From: Streptococcus sp. UBA6071 | GTDB taxonomy: Bacteria; Bacillota; Bacilli; Lactobacillales; Streptococcaceae | Direction of reading: 5' to 3' | Length of the DNA stretch: 11,421 nucleotides | NCBI GenBank assembly: GCA_002436115.1 | Contig: DIXV01000089.1 | Location: 6,175 to 17,595, forward strand | Part shown: piece after piece, positions 1 to 7,396 of the stretch | Layout: each line of letters starts with the position of its first letter | How positions within the stretch are numbered: the stretch's first letter is position 1 | The notes under the pieces: model-generated | The model's database searches: none | The model's input: only the letters and a program-made list of their open reading frames with translations | What the model was told of the DNA's origin: nothing | Translations under genes and position numbers: made by a program

Positions 1-120
1 AGTTGTCATAAATTGGGATAGCATAAGTCTATCACTTTTTTTAGATTCTGCAAGTCTTACCTTCCCAAATCCCGTCTTATCATCAATTGACTCCCTCGAA
101 AAATATAAGAGGGAAAGCAT
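1..120 (-). other. Weak partial ORF at left edge, function unknown
   Basis: Downstream of bglA on the same strand, an ATG at 120-118 opens a frame of 40 codons that runs off the window. A GAGGAG sequence lies 10 bases upstream, but those bases are also the last codons of bglA. I do not recognise the peptide. Forty codons without a stop is not strong evidence, and a plus-strand frame from base 2 to a TGA at 143-145 is equally open, so at least one of the two is a shadow. A short inverted repeat (CCCTC at 92-96, GAGGG at 109-113) lacks a T-run and is not a convincing terminator for bglA. Confidence 0.2.
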
Positions 121-124
121 GTTA

Positions 125-1556
<1,432 letters not shown>

Positions 1557-1563
1557 TTAGACT

Positions 1564-1592
1564 ATTATAATGGATTGTAACCGCAAACAAAA
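1564..1592 (-). promoter_or_regulatory. Probable sigma-A promoter of bglA
   Basis: A perfect -10 hexamer TATAAT reads on the minus strand at 1569-1564, about 30 bases before the bglA RBS. At 17 bp spacing the -35 position (1592-1587) reads TTTTGT, a poor match, so the promoter may be weak or rely on activation. The cre site lies in the spacer. Confidence 0.6.
1576..1589. promoter_or_regulatory. Catabolite-responsive element (cre) for CcpA
   Basis: TGTAACCGCAAACA matches the cre consensus TGWNANCGNTNWCA at all but one informative position, in either orientation. It sits between the -35 and -10 positions of the bglA promoter, where bound CcpA would block RNA polymerase. Glucose repression of a beta-glucosidase gene through CcpA is well established in Firmicutes. 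Binding here is inferred from sequence. Confidence 0.7.
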
Positions 1593-1620
1593 GTGGATTT
1601 TTTTCCTTATTCTAAAGGAA

Positions 1621-1654
1621 ACCAACGATTTTTTGAAACCGTTGGTGCTTTTTT
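1621..1654. terminator. Intrinsic terminator after trpZ, probably bidirectional
   Basis: Inverted repeat ACCAACG (1621-1627) / CGTTGGT (1640-1646), extended inward by a G-T pair and three A-T pairs. On the minus strand it closes the trpXYZ operon and is followed by an interrupted T stretch (TTTCCTTT). On the plus strand it is followed by T6 at 1649-1654, so it would also stop rightward antisense transcription. A second small repeat, TTTCCTT/AAGGAAA (1602-1621), abuts it on the bglA side. Confidence 0.8.
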
Positions 1655-1655
1655 G

Positions 1656-2414
1656 CTATTCAAAGAATTGATAATAGTCTGACAGGGTCATCTGAGCTTT
1701 TTCTTGGGCAGTAAGGTCCTTAACAATACGCCCCCCCTGCATCACAATGAGGCGATTTCCGTACTTGAGGGCATCTTCCATATGATGGGTAATCATAAGA
1801 GCGGTTAACTGTTCTTTTTTGACAAAGTCATCTGTCAAAGCCATCAAAGACAGGCTCGTCTTGGGATCTAAAGCAGCCGTATGCTCATCTAGCAGTAAAA
1901 GGTTGGGGCGTTTAATGGTGGCCATAAGTAGGCTAAGCGCTTGCCGTTGCCCACCAGATAACAAGCCTGTCGGCGTTTCCAGATGCTTTTCTAGACCATT
2001 TCCTGTTTTAGCCAATAACGCCTTAAATTCCTCTGTATAATTGTGCAGTCGTCGAGGAACCAGACGGCGACTTTCCCCCCTGTACTTGGCAATGAGAAGA
2101 TTCTCTCCCACCGTCATCCGAGGAGCCGTTCCCATCTTTGGGTCCTGAAAAACTCTCGCTAAATGTTTGGCACGTTTTTCAGCTGGCCAATTGGTCACTT
2201 CTTCTCCTAGAATCCTAACCTGACCGCTGGTCAAAGACAATGTTCCTGCAATCGCATTAAAAAGCGTTGATTTACCTGCCCCATTTCCACCTAAAATCGT
2301 GATAAAATCATGGGGATGTATCTCCAGACTGACGTCATCAAGAATCAACTTGGATTCGTCTAAACCGTTATTAACCACCTTTGTGGCATGTTGAAGTTCA
2401 ATCACTGCTGTCAT
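1656..2414 (-). CDS. trpZ: Tryptophan ABC transporter, ATP-binding protein (TrpZ-like)
   Basis: Cytoplasmic ATPase of the TrpXYZ-type importer, 252 residues. All nucleotide-binding motifs are present: Walker A GGNGAGKST (42-50), Q-loop Gln90, signature LSGGQRQ (152-158), Walker B LLLLDE (172-177) followed by H instead of the usual P, D-loop AALD (180-183) and H-loop His210. It is the last gene of the operon, 97 bases after trpY, a wide gap for this operon type. An AAAGGAG lies 12 bases upstream of the ATG, rather far. No start codon lies in frame just upstream, so the start is kept. A 15-codon ORF ends 2 bases before the ATG and may couple translation. Specificity is inferred from the operon partners and the tryptophan T-box, since the ATPase alone does not show it. 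Confidence 0.9.
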   Translation of the reverse strand: MTAVIELQHATKVVNNGLDESKLILDDVSLEIHPHDFITILGGNGAGKSTLFNAIAGTLSLTSGQVRILGEEVTNWPAEKRAKHLARVFQDPKMGTAPRMTVGENLLIAKYRGESRRLVPRRLHNYTEEFKALLAKTGNGLEKHLETPTGLLSGGQRQALSLLMATIKRPNLLLLDEHTAALDPKTSLSLMALTDDFVKKEQLTALMITHHMEDALKYGNRLIVMQGGRIVKDLTAQEKAQMTLSDYYQFFE

Positions 2415-2416
2415 TG

Positions 2417-2464
2417 CTAAGTTCCACTCCTTTTAGTAGATATATGGTCAAAAATCAAGAGCAT
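2417..2464 (-). CDS. Possible 15-codon leader ORF between trpY and trpZ
   Basis: ATG 2464-2462 preceded closely by AAGGAG, encoding MLLIFDHISTKRSGT and ending with TAG at 2419-2417. The stop lies 2 bases before the trpZ ATG. The RBS is better placed than that of trpZ, so terminating ribosomes could re-initiate on trpZ. It contains no Trp codon, so it is not a tryptophan attenuator peptide. It may simply be chance in a 97-base gap, and no homologue is recognised. Confidence 0.25.
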   Translation of the reverse strand: MLLIFDHISTKRSGT

Positions 2465-2511
2465 GTCTCCTTAAAACGGCACGCTATCAAAATCTCATGT
2501 TTAGAATCGGT

Positions 2512-3378
2512 TTACCTTGAACTTGAAGTCGTTTTTAGAAACTTCTTTTTCATCTCAGGAGCCATCAAGAAGACCGCTAAGATGAGGGCAGAGTATATCC
2601 TAAGGTAGCTGGTGTTAAATCCGAGAGAGATGACGCCCAAAATTAAAAATTGATAGGCAATTGCTCCAACTGCAACCGTAATCAAACGCTCCAAAAGCGT
2701 TAAATTAGAAAACATGACCTCTCCAATGATGAGACTGGCCAAGCCAATAACAATGACCCCAATCCCTCGAGAAACATCGGCATAGCCTTCCTGCTGAGCA
2801 ATCAAACTGCCAGCCAAGGCAACGATACCATTGGAGATAATCAACCCCATAAGCTCCATCTTCCCAGTATTGATTCCAAAGGATTGAGCCATTTCGCGAT
2901 TATCCCCTGTTGCGATATAAGCTTGTCCTAGCCGAGTATCCAAGAAAACAATCATCGACCCAACAACGATAACAACAGCTACAAGCCCCAAAATTAACTC
3001 ATTGATTTCTCCAGAAAAAGGAAGAACATCTTGAATAACCCTTCGATTGAGCAGTCCCAAATTTGCCCGTCCCATAACCATGAGAATGAGGGAATGACAG
3101 GAGGTCATCACCAAGATACCTGACAAGAGGGTTGGGATTTTCCCCTTGGTGTAGAGTATGCCCGAGGCCAAACCTGCTAAACACCCTGCAAGAACAGCAA
3201 CTAACGTTGCTAGAAAAGGGCTAACCCCTTGAGTAATAAGAGTAACAGCTACTGCACCCCCTAAAGGGAAAGACCCCTCAATTGTCATGTCAGGGAAATT
3301 CAAAACCCTAAAGGTCATAAAAATCCCCAGCCCCAAAATAGACCACAATAGTCCCTGTGAAATGGTTGAAATAATCAT
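2512..3378 (-). CDS. trpY: Tryptophan ABC transporter, permease (TrpY-like)
   Basis: Integral membrane subunit of 288 residues with about eight or more hydrophobic stretches, belonging to the branched-chain-amino-acid/ribose type permeases (BPD_transp_2). The segment GQAYIATGDNREMAQSFGI (151-169) is the characteristic cytoplasmic loop of this fold (G-x-A-x-x-A-x-G-x-N-x(3)-A-x(3)-G-I), which contacts the ATPase. The C-terminus is short and basic (KKKFLKTTSSSR). It starts with ATG 3378 behind AGGGA, 31 bases after the trpX stop, and is co-transcribed with trpX and trpZ. Permeases of this shape also serve other substrates. The tryptophan assignment rests on the T-box and on the TrpX partner. 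Confidence 0.9.
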   Translation of the reverse strand: MIISTISQGLLWSILGLGIFMTFRVLNFPDMTIEGSFPLGGAVAVTLITQGVSPFLATLVAVLAGCLAGLASGILYTKGKIPTLLSGILVMTSCHSLILMVMGRANLGLLNRRVIQDVLPFSGEINELILGLVAVVIVVGSMIVFLDTRLGQAYIATGDNREMAQSFGINTGKMELMGLIISNGIVALAGSLIAQQEGYADVSRGIGVIVIGLASLIIGEVMFSNLTLLERLITVAVGAIAYQFLILGVISLGFNTSYLRIYSALILAVFLMAPEMKKKFLKTTSSSR

Positions 3379-3409
3379 AGCTTCCCTAACTTATTCTGTC
3401 TTAAATGCT

Positions 3410-4414
3410 TTATTCAATAACTTTTTCTGCTTTGTCTAACAAATCGGTCGGTACATTCAACCCTAGCTCTTCTGCGACCTTCTTATTGACGATAATCGTC
3501 GCTTCACTAAAGACTTCTACAGGTGTTTCTGCAGGAGTGGCTCCCTTCAAAATCGCAGCTGTCATTTTTCCAGTTGCAACACCTAGATCATACTGACTCA
3601 GGCTTACAGAGGCGACACCTCCTTGTTCAACCATCGCTTCTACACTGGTATAAACTGGTTTTTTGGCAGTTTTAGCTGCTGAAACAACTGTCGGAAAGGC
3701 AGAAGCTATGGTATTATCTACCGGCGTCCAAACGACATCCACCTTAGGCAACATGGCATCAACAGTCGTCGCAATTTCATTAGTAGATGGTACCGCATAA
3801 GGCATCACCGTGTAGCCAGCTTTCTCCGCTGCTTCTGTAAATGTCTCCACCTGAGAAAGGGAGTTATCCTCGCTACTGGAGTAAAGAATACCAATGGTTT
3901 TCGCATCAGGTGTGATGGTTTGAATCAAGTCAACGGTATCTGCTACAGGGTTAGCATCTGACACACCTGTGATATTGCCTTCTGGCTTTTTCAAATGTGT
4001 AACCAAGTTGGCACCGACAGGATCGGTGACTGCTCCCATGACAATTGGAATGTCCTTAGTTGCATTGGCCAAACCTTGAGCAGCCGGTGTTGCAATACCG
4101 ATAAGGACATTATTTTTCTCATTGACCAATTTTTCGCTCATTTTTTGAACCTGATTCTGGTTTGCTTCGGCATTCATGAAATTGATGGTCAGATTATCCC
4201 CTTCTGTATAGCCTGATTCTTTCAGTCCAGCTTTAATCCCCTGATAAATTTCATCTAAAGATTCATGGGTCACAAACTGAAGAACACCGACACTGACCTG
4301 TTCAGAGGTCGTTTCTTTAGTTGACTCCTCCTTTTGGAAAAGGGAAAGTCCTGCAAAGACAAGAACCAGCAGAACAAGCCCCAACAAAACTGCTATTAAT
4401 TTTTTGTTTCGCAT
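3410..4414 (-). CDS. trpX: Tryptophan ABC transporter, substrate-binding protein (TrpX-like)
   Basis: Extracellular binding protein of the ABC_sub_bind family (PF04392), 334 residues. Family-like segments include GVLQFVTHESLD, GIATPAAQGLANATKDIPIV, GAVTDPVGANLV, TGVSDANPVADT and TPVDNTIASAFPTVV. The frame is open further upstream to a GTG at 4555 inside the T-box. ATG 4414 is chosen because AAGGAG lies 6 bases before it and it begins a normal export signal (MRNKK then about 20 hydrophobic residues). There is no lipobox cysteine (LVFAGLSLF), so the protein is probably held by an uncleaved N-terminal helix and is not lipidated. It is the first gene of the operon, controlled by the T-box leader and the consensus promoter upstream. 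Confidence 0.92.
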   Translation of the reverse strand: MRNKKLIAVLLGLVLLVLVFAGLSLFQKEESTKETTSEQVSVGVLQFVTHESLDEIYQGIKAGLKESGYTEGDNLTINFMNAEANQNQVQKMSEKLVNEKNNVLIGIATPAAQGLANATKDIPIVMGAVTDPVGANLVTHLKKPEGNITGVSDANPVADTVDLIQTITPDAKTIGILYSSSEDNSLSQVETFTEAAEKAGYTVMPYAVPSTNEIATTVDAMLPKVDVVWTPVDNTIASAFPTVVSAAKTAKKPVYTSVEAMVEQGGVASVSLSQYDLGVATGKMTAAILKGATPAETPVEVFSEATIIVNKKVAEELGLNVPTDLLDKAEKVIE

Positions 4415-4420
4415 AATATG

Positions 4421-4426
4421 CTCCTT
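4421..4426 (-). promoter_or_regulatory. Ribosome binding site of trpX
   Basis: AAGGAG on the minus strand, 6 bases before ATG 4414-4412. It decides the trpX start against the longer open frame, whose only far-upstream start is a GTG inside the T-box sequence. Confidence 0.85.
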
Positions 4427-4503
4427 ATATATTGATAGATCTAAAATGAGTTCAGTTGACAGCCGAGATACGAAAAGAGCGTCATTCTCAAAATCAACAC
4501 AGC

Positions 4504-4535
4504 AAAAACCCTCACTTCCCCTAGGAAAGTGAGGG
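4504..4535 (-). terminator. T-box regulated intrinsic terminator
   Basis: On the minus strand CCCTCACTTTCC pairs with GGGAAGTGAGGG (12 pairs including one G-T, 3-base loop), followed by T5 at 4508-4504. This is the default OFF structure. Its 5' arm overlaps the CCTCA used by the antiterminator. Confidence 0.93.
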
Positions 4536-4743
4536 CGATTAGACCGCGGTGCCACCTCAATTAATGGACATTTAGTGCCATTATCTTAACCTTGTCTGTC
4601 AACAAGTCGCACGGTAAGGGGTGCCAACCGAAAGCCTATGTTTTAGCATTCTTTTTATCATCAGTCCAATTTCATACAGTTCGTTACCTGCTCACACCAG
4701 CCACAGGTTCTCTGCTAAACAACCCCATATTACTCTTCTGATG
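4504..4743 (-). promoter_or_regulatory. T-box riboswitch leader, tryptophan-specific
   Basis: This leader RNA senses uncharged tRNA-Trp and permits trpXYZ transcription when tryptophan is scarce. Read on the minus strand, the base of stem I is CATCAG (4743-4738) paired with CTGATG (4664-4659). The loop-E AGTA motif is at 4734-4731. The specifier TGG (Trp) is at 4668-4666, directly before the closing stem and followed by A. The T-box core AGGTGGCACCGCGGT is at 4557-4543. The antiterminator is TGAGG (4559-4555) with CCTCA (4534-4530), a 7-base bulge TGGCACC, then GCG with CGC. The bulge starts UGGC, and its C fits the G73 discriminator of bacterial tRNA-Trp. CCTCA is also needed by the terminator, so the two folds exclude each other. 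Confidence 0.95.
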
Positions 4744-4749
4744 TCTTAG

Positions 4750-4778
4750 ATTATACCTCATAAAATCTCATTTGTCAA
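4750..4778 (-). promoter_or_regulatory. Consensus sigma-A promoter of trpXYZ
   Basis: TTGACA (4778-4773), 17 bp spacer, TATAAT (4755-4750) on the minus strand, matching consensus at every position. Transcription would begin about 7 bases further, at the foot of T-box stem I. A strong promoter suits an operon controlled afterwards by attenuation. Confidence 0.92.
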
Positions 4779-4791
4779 CTTGTTTTGTGAG

Positions 4792-4806
4792 AATAGGTTG
4801 AAAATT
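4792..4806. promoter_or_regulatory. Possible CodY box
   Basis: AATAGGTTGAAAATT matches the CodY consensus AATTTTCWGAAAATT at 11 of 15 positions and covers the -35 of the rightward amino-acid transporter promoter. CodY commonly represses such transporters in streptococci when branched-chain amino acids are plentiful. The left half matches poorly, so this is tentative. Confidence 0.35.
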
Positions 4807-4826
4807 CTTACCTTTTCGGATACAAT
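4798..4826 (+). promoter_or_regulatory. Sigma-A promoter of the amino-acid ABC transporter
   Basis: TTGAAA (4798-4803), 17 bp spacer, TACAAT (4821-4826), one mismatch from consensus in each hexamer. It is divergent from the trpXYZ promoter, with the two -35 elements about 20 bases apart. The downstream RBS AAGGAG (4845-4850) is 5 bases from the ATG. Confidence 0.87.
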
Positions 4827-4855
4827 TAAGAGGATATTATTTTTAAGGAGCATTC

Positions 4856-6436
4856 ATGAATAAATATTTTTCGGTAGTGTTTACTGCCCTATTCTTACTG
4901 CTAGGTTTGACAATTGCACCTCAAGCCAAAGCTAGTCAAACTGACAATGTCCTGCGGGTGGGGATGGAAGCAGCTTACGCTCCCTTCAACTGGACTCAAG
5001 ATACAGATGCCAATGGCGCTGTTCTAATTGAGGGCACTAACCAGTATGCCAATGGTTATGATGTTCAAATTGCTAAGAAAATTGCAGAAGGCATGGGCAA
5101 AGAGCTGCTAATTGTCAAAACCAAGTGGGAAGGATTAGTCCCGGCCTTAACATCAGGTAAGATTGATATGATTGTTGCTGGTATGAGCCCAACTGAGGAG
5201 CGTAAAAAAGAAATTGCTTTTTCAGATAGCTATTATACTAGTGAGCCTGTTCTAGTCGTTTCAACTGACGGCAACTATGCAAATGCTAAAACGATAGCAG
5301 ATTTTACAGATGCTAAAATCACTGCCCAACAAGGGGTTTGGCATGTTAATCTCTTAACACAGATTGAAGGTGCTAGTATTCAGACACCTATGGGTGATTT
5401 CTCACAAATGAGACAGGCACTCGCATCAGGCATCATTGACGCCTATATCTCAGAACGTCCAGAAGCTCTGACCGCTGAAGCTGCCAATAGTAAATTCAAG
5501 ATGTTAAAGCTAGATCCAGGGTTTGAAGTCTCTGAGTCTGATGCGGCGATTGCAGTTGGTATGCGACAAGGTGATGAGCGTATCAGTCAAGTTAACACTG
5601 TTATTGCATCCATTCCATTAGACCAGCAGATTGCTCTCATGGATGAGATGATTGACAAACAACCTGCTCAAAAAGCAGATGATGAGACTACAAAACGGTC
5701 CTTCCTATCGCAAATGCAGGATATCCTAGTTAACAATTGGCCAGCCCTTCTGCGTGGTACAGGGGTGACTCTTCTCGTTGCGATTACAGGAACCTTGATT
5801 GGTTTGGTTATCGGCTTACTTATTGGTGTTTTCCGTACTGCTCCTGAAGCAGATAACCTCCTTTTCGCTCGTCTGCAGAAACTATTAGGGTGGTTACTAT
5901 CAGCCTACATTGAGATTTTCCGTGGCACACCTATGATTGTTCAAGCCATGGTTATCTATTATGGAACGGCACAAGCCTTTGGTATAAATATTGATCGGAT
6001 GTGGGCTGCCATCTTTATTGTGTCTATCAATACGGGTGCTTACATGAGTGAAATTGTTCGTGGTGGTATTTTCGCTGTAGATAAGGGACAATTTGAAGCA
6101 GCGACAGCTATTGGGATGACACACAATCAGACCATGCGAAAGATTGTACTCCCTCAAGTTATCCGTAACATCTTACCTGCTACAGGAAATGAATTTGTCA
6201 TCAACATCAAGGACACCTCTGTCCTCAATGTTATCTCAGTAGTTGAGCTTTATTTTTCAGGGAATACCGTAGCCACTCAAACTTACCAATATTTCCCAAC
6301 CTTCATGGTCGTTGCCATCATCTACTTTGTCTTGACCTTTACGGTAACTCGTATCCTACGCTATCTTGAAAGACGTTTTGATATGGATACCTATACTATC
6401 GGTGCTAATCAAATGCAAACGGAGGAACCAAAATAA
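4856..6436 (+). CDS. Amino-acid ABC transporter, fused substrate-binding/permease protein (GlnP-like)
   Basis: One 526-residue polypeptide joins the extracellular receptor and the membrane channel of a polar amino-acid importer. Order: signal peptide 1-26 (hydrophobic 7-20, probable cleavage AKA-S), one type-3 binding domain of about 32-265 (SBP_bac_3: [42 protein letters not shown]), a short linker, then a HisM/GlnP-type permease of about 290-505 with the EAA loop [20 protein letters not shown] (414-433) that docks the ATPase. Some relatives carry two binding domains, but here there is one. The stop overlaps the ATPase start. The family includes glutamine/glutamate and arginine/lysine/histidine systems. 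I cannot decide the substrate from sequence, so no symbol is given. Confidence 0.93.
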   Translation: MNKYFSVVFTALFLLLGLTIAPQAKASQTDNVLRVGMEAAYAPFNWTQDTDANGAVLIEGTNQYANGYDVQIAKKIAEGMGKELLIVKTKWEGLVPALTSGKIDMIVAGMSPTEERKKEIAFSDSYYTSEPVLVVSTDGNYANAKTIADFTDAKITAQQGVWHVNLLTQIEGASIQTPMGDFSQMRQALASGIIDAYISERPEALTAEAANSKFKMLKLDPGFEVSESDAAIAVGMRQGDERISQVNTVIASIPLDQQIALMDEMIDKQPAQKADDETTKRSFLSQMQDILVNNWPALLRGTGVTLLVAITGTLIGLVIGLLIGVFRTAPEADNLLFARLQKLLGWLLSAYIEIFRGTPMIVQAMVIYYGTAQAFGINIDRMWAAIFIVSINTGAYMSEIVRGGIFAVDKGQFEAATAIGMTHNQTMRKIVLPQVIRNILPATGNEFVINIKDTSVLNVISVVELYFSGNTVATQTYQYFPTFMVVAIIYFVLTFTVTRILRYLERRFDMDTYTIGANQMQTEEPK

Positions 6437-7176
6437 TGCCAGAAGTTATCCTTTCCATTACTAATCTTAAAAAATCCTTCGGTCAAAACGAGGTTCTTAA
6501 GGACATTTCCCTTGATGTTAAAAAAGGAGAAGTCATCTCCATCATCGGTTCATCTGGTTCAGGTAAATCAACCTTTCTGCGAGCCATCAATCTCTTAGAA
6601 AAACCTACTGACGGACAAATCCTCTACTATAAGCAAAACATTCTAGATAAAGGGTACAATCTAACCCTTTATCGTGAAAAGGTTGGTATGGTCTTTCAAT
6701 CCTTTAACCTCTTCAATAATTTAAACGTCTTGGAAAATGCTATGGTTGCTCAAACAACCGTTTTAAAGCGAGACCGTTCAGAAGCTAAAGCAATTGCCAA
6801 GAAAAATCTCGAAACAGTTGGCATGGGGCAACAGTATTGGCGAGCTAAGCCCAACCAGCTCTCCGGTGGACAAAAACAACGAGTTGCCATCGCACGCGCC
6901 CTTTCCATGAACCCTGAGGTTATCCTCTTTGATGAGCCAACCTCAGCCCTTGATCCTGAGATGGTCGGTGAAGTTCTTAAAACGATGCAAGATCTCGCTA
7001 AATCAGGACTAACCATGCTTGTCGTCACACATGAGATGGAATTTGCCAAGGAAGTTTCTGATCGTGTCATCTTCATGGACCAAGGTGTTATTGCCGAGCA
7101 AGGTCCCCCAGAACAACTCTTTGAAAAACCACAGGAAGAACGAACAAAAATCTTCTTACAACGCTTCTTAAAATAA
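6436..7176 (+). CDS. Amino-acid ABC transporter, ATP-binding protein (GlnQ/HisP family)
   Basis: ATPase partner of the preceding SBP-permease, 246 residues, typical length. Walker [10 protein letters not shown] (38-46), Q-loop Gln88, signature LSGGQKQR (142-149), Walker B VILFDEP (162-168), D-loop SALD (170-173) and H-loop His199 are all intact. The [24 protein letters not shown] region is typical of polar amino-acid importers. The ATG shares one base with the TAA of the upstream gene (TAATG) and its RBS GGAGGA (6421-6426) lies inside that gene, indicating coupled translation and fixed stoichiometry. Transcription ends at the hairpin at 7208-7256. Confidence 0.95.
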   Translation: MPEVILSITNLKKSFGQNEVLKDISLDVKKGEVISIIGSSGSGKSTFLRAINLLEKPTDGQILYYKQNILDKGYNLTLYREKVGMVFQSFNLFNNLNVLENAMVAQTTVLKRDRSEAKAIAKKNLETVGMGQQYWRAKPNQLSGGQKQRVAIARALSMNPEVILFDEPTSALDPEMVGEVLKTMQDLAKSGLTMLVVTHEMEFAKEVSDRVIFMDQGVIAEQGPPEQLFEKPQEERTKIFLQRFLK

Positions 7177-7207
7177 AGAGTAAGGTGTCCAATTCGACTC
7201 CTCCCTC

Positions 7208-7256
7208 AAAAAGCACAAGTCATCATCTTTCAAAATGAGTGATGCCTGTGCTTTTT
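7208..7256 (+). terminator. Intrinsic terminator of the amino-acid transporter operon
   Basis: AAAAAGCACA (7208-7217) pairs with TGTGCTTTTT (7247-7256), with an inner CATCA/TGATG helix across a small internal loop. The T-run follows directly on the plus strand. The A-run on the other arm would make it work in both directions. The 220-base gap it sits in otherwise holds only the fbpA promoter. Confidence 0.87.
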
Positions 7257-7336
7257 AGTTTTCTTAATGGTAAATCTGACATATGAGTCCCACCCCCTCT
7301 TTCCCTCCTAAAGAAAGTCTTTACTCAAATTATTAG

Positions 7337-7366
7337 GGGACATTTTCTGCCTCATTATGCTATAAT
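7337..7366 (+). promoter_or_regulatory. Extended -10 promoter of fbpA
   Basis: TATAAT (7361-7366) with an upstream TGC extended -10. The -35 is weak (GGGACA at 7337-7342, 18 bp spacing), which the TGn extension can compensate. The RBS GGAG (7387-7390) is 6 bases before ATG 7397. Confidence 0.8.
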
Positions 7367-7396
7367 GGGGTAAGAACTTAACTACTGGAGAATAAT

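Noticed and set aside
92..113. Inverted repeat CCCTC/GAGGG as the bglA terminator
   Set aside because: The stem is only 5-6 bp with an 11-base loop and has no T-run on either strand.
2381..2608. 75-codon plus-strand ORF across the trpY-trpZ gap
   Set aside because: It overlaps the ends of two conserved minus-strand genes and has no RBS, promoter or recognisable product.
4415..4555. 47-codon N-terminal extension of trpX to a GTG at 4555
   Set aside because: It would translate the T-box core and terminator. The ATG at 4414 has an excellent RBS and begins a normal signal sequence, so the upstream frame is open by chance.
6750..7076. 108-codon minus-strand ORF inside the ABC ATPase gene
   Set aside because: It is antisense to the Walker B and signature motifs of an intact ATPase and shows no features of its own.
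7284..7337. 17-codon ORF upstream of fbpA (ATG at 7284)
   Set aside because: It has no RBS and lies upstream of the likely fbpA transcription start, so it would not be in that mRNA.
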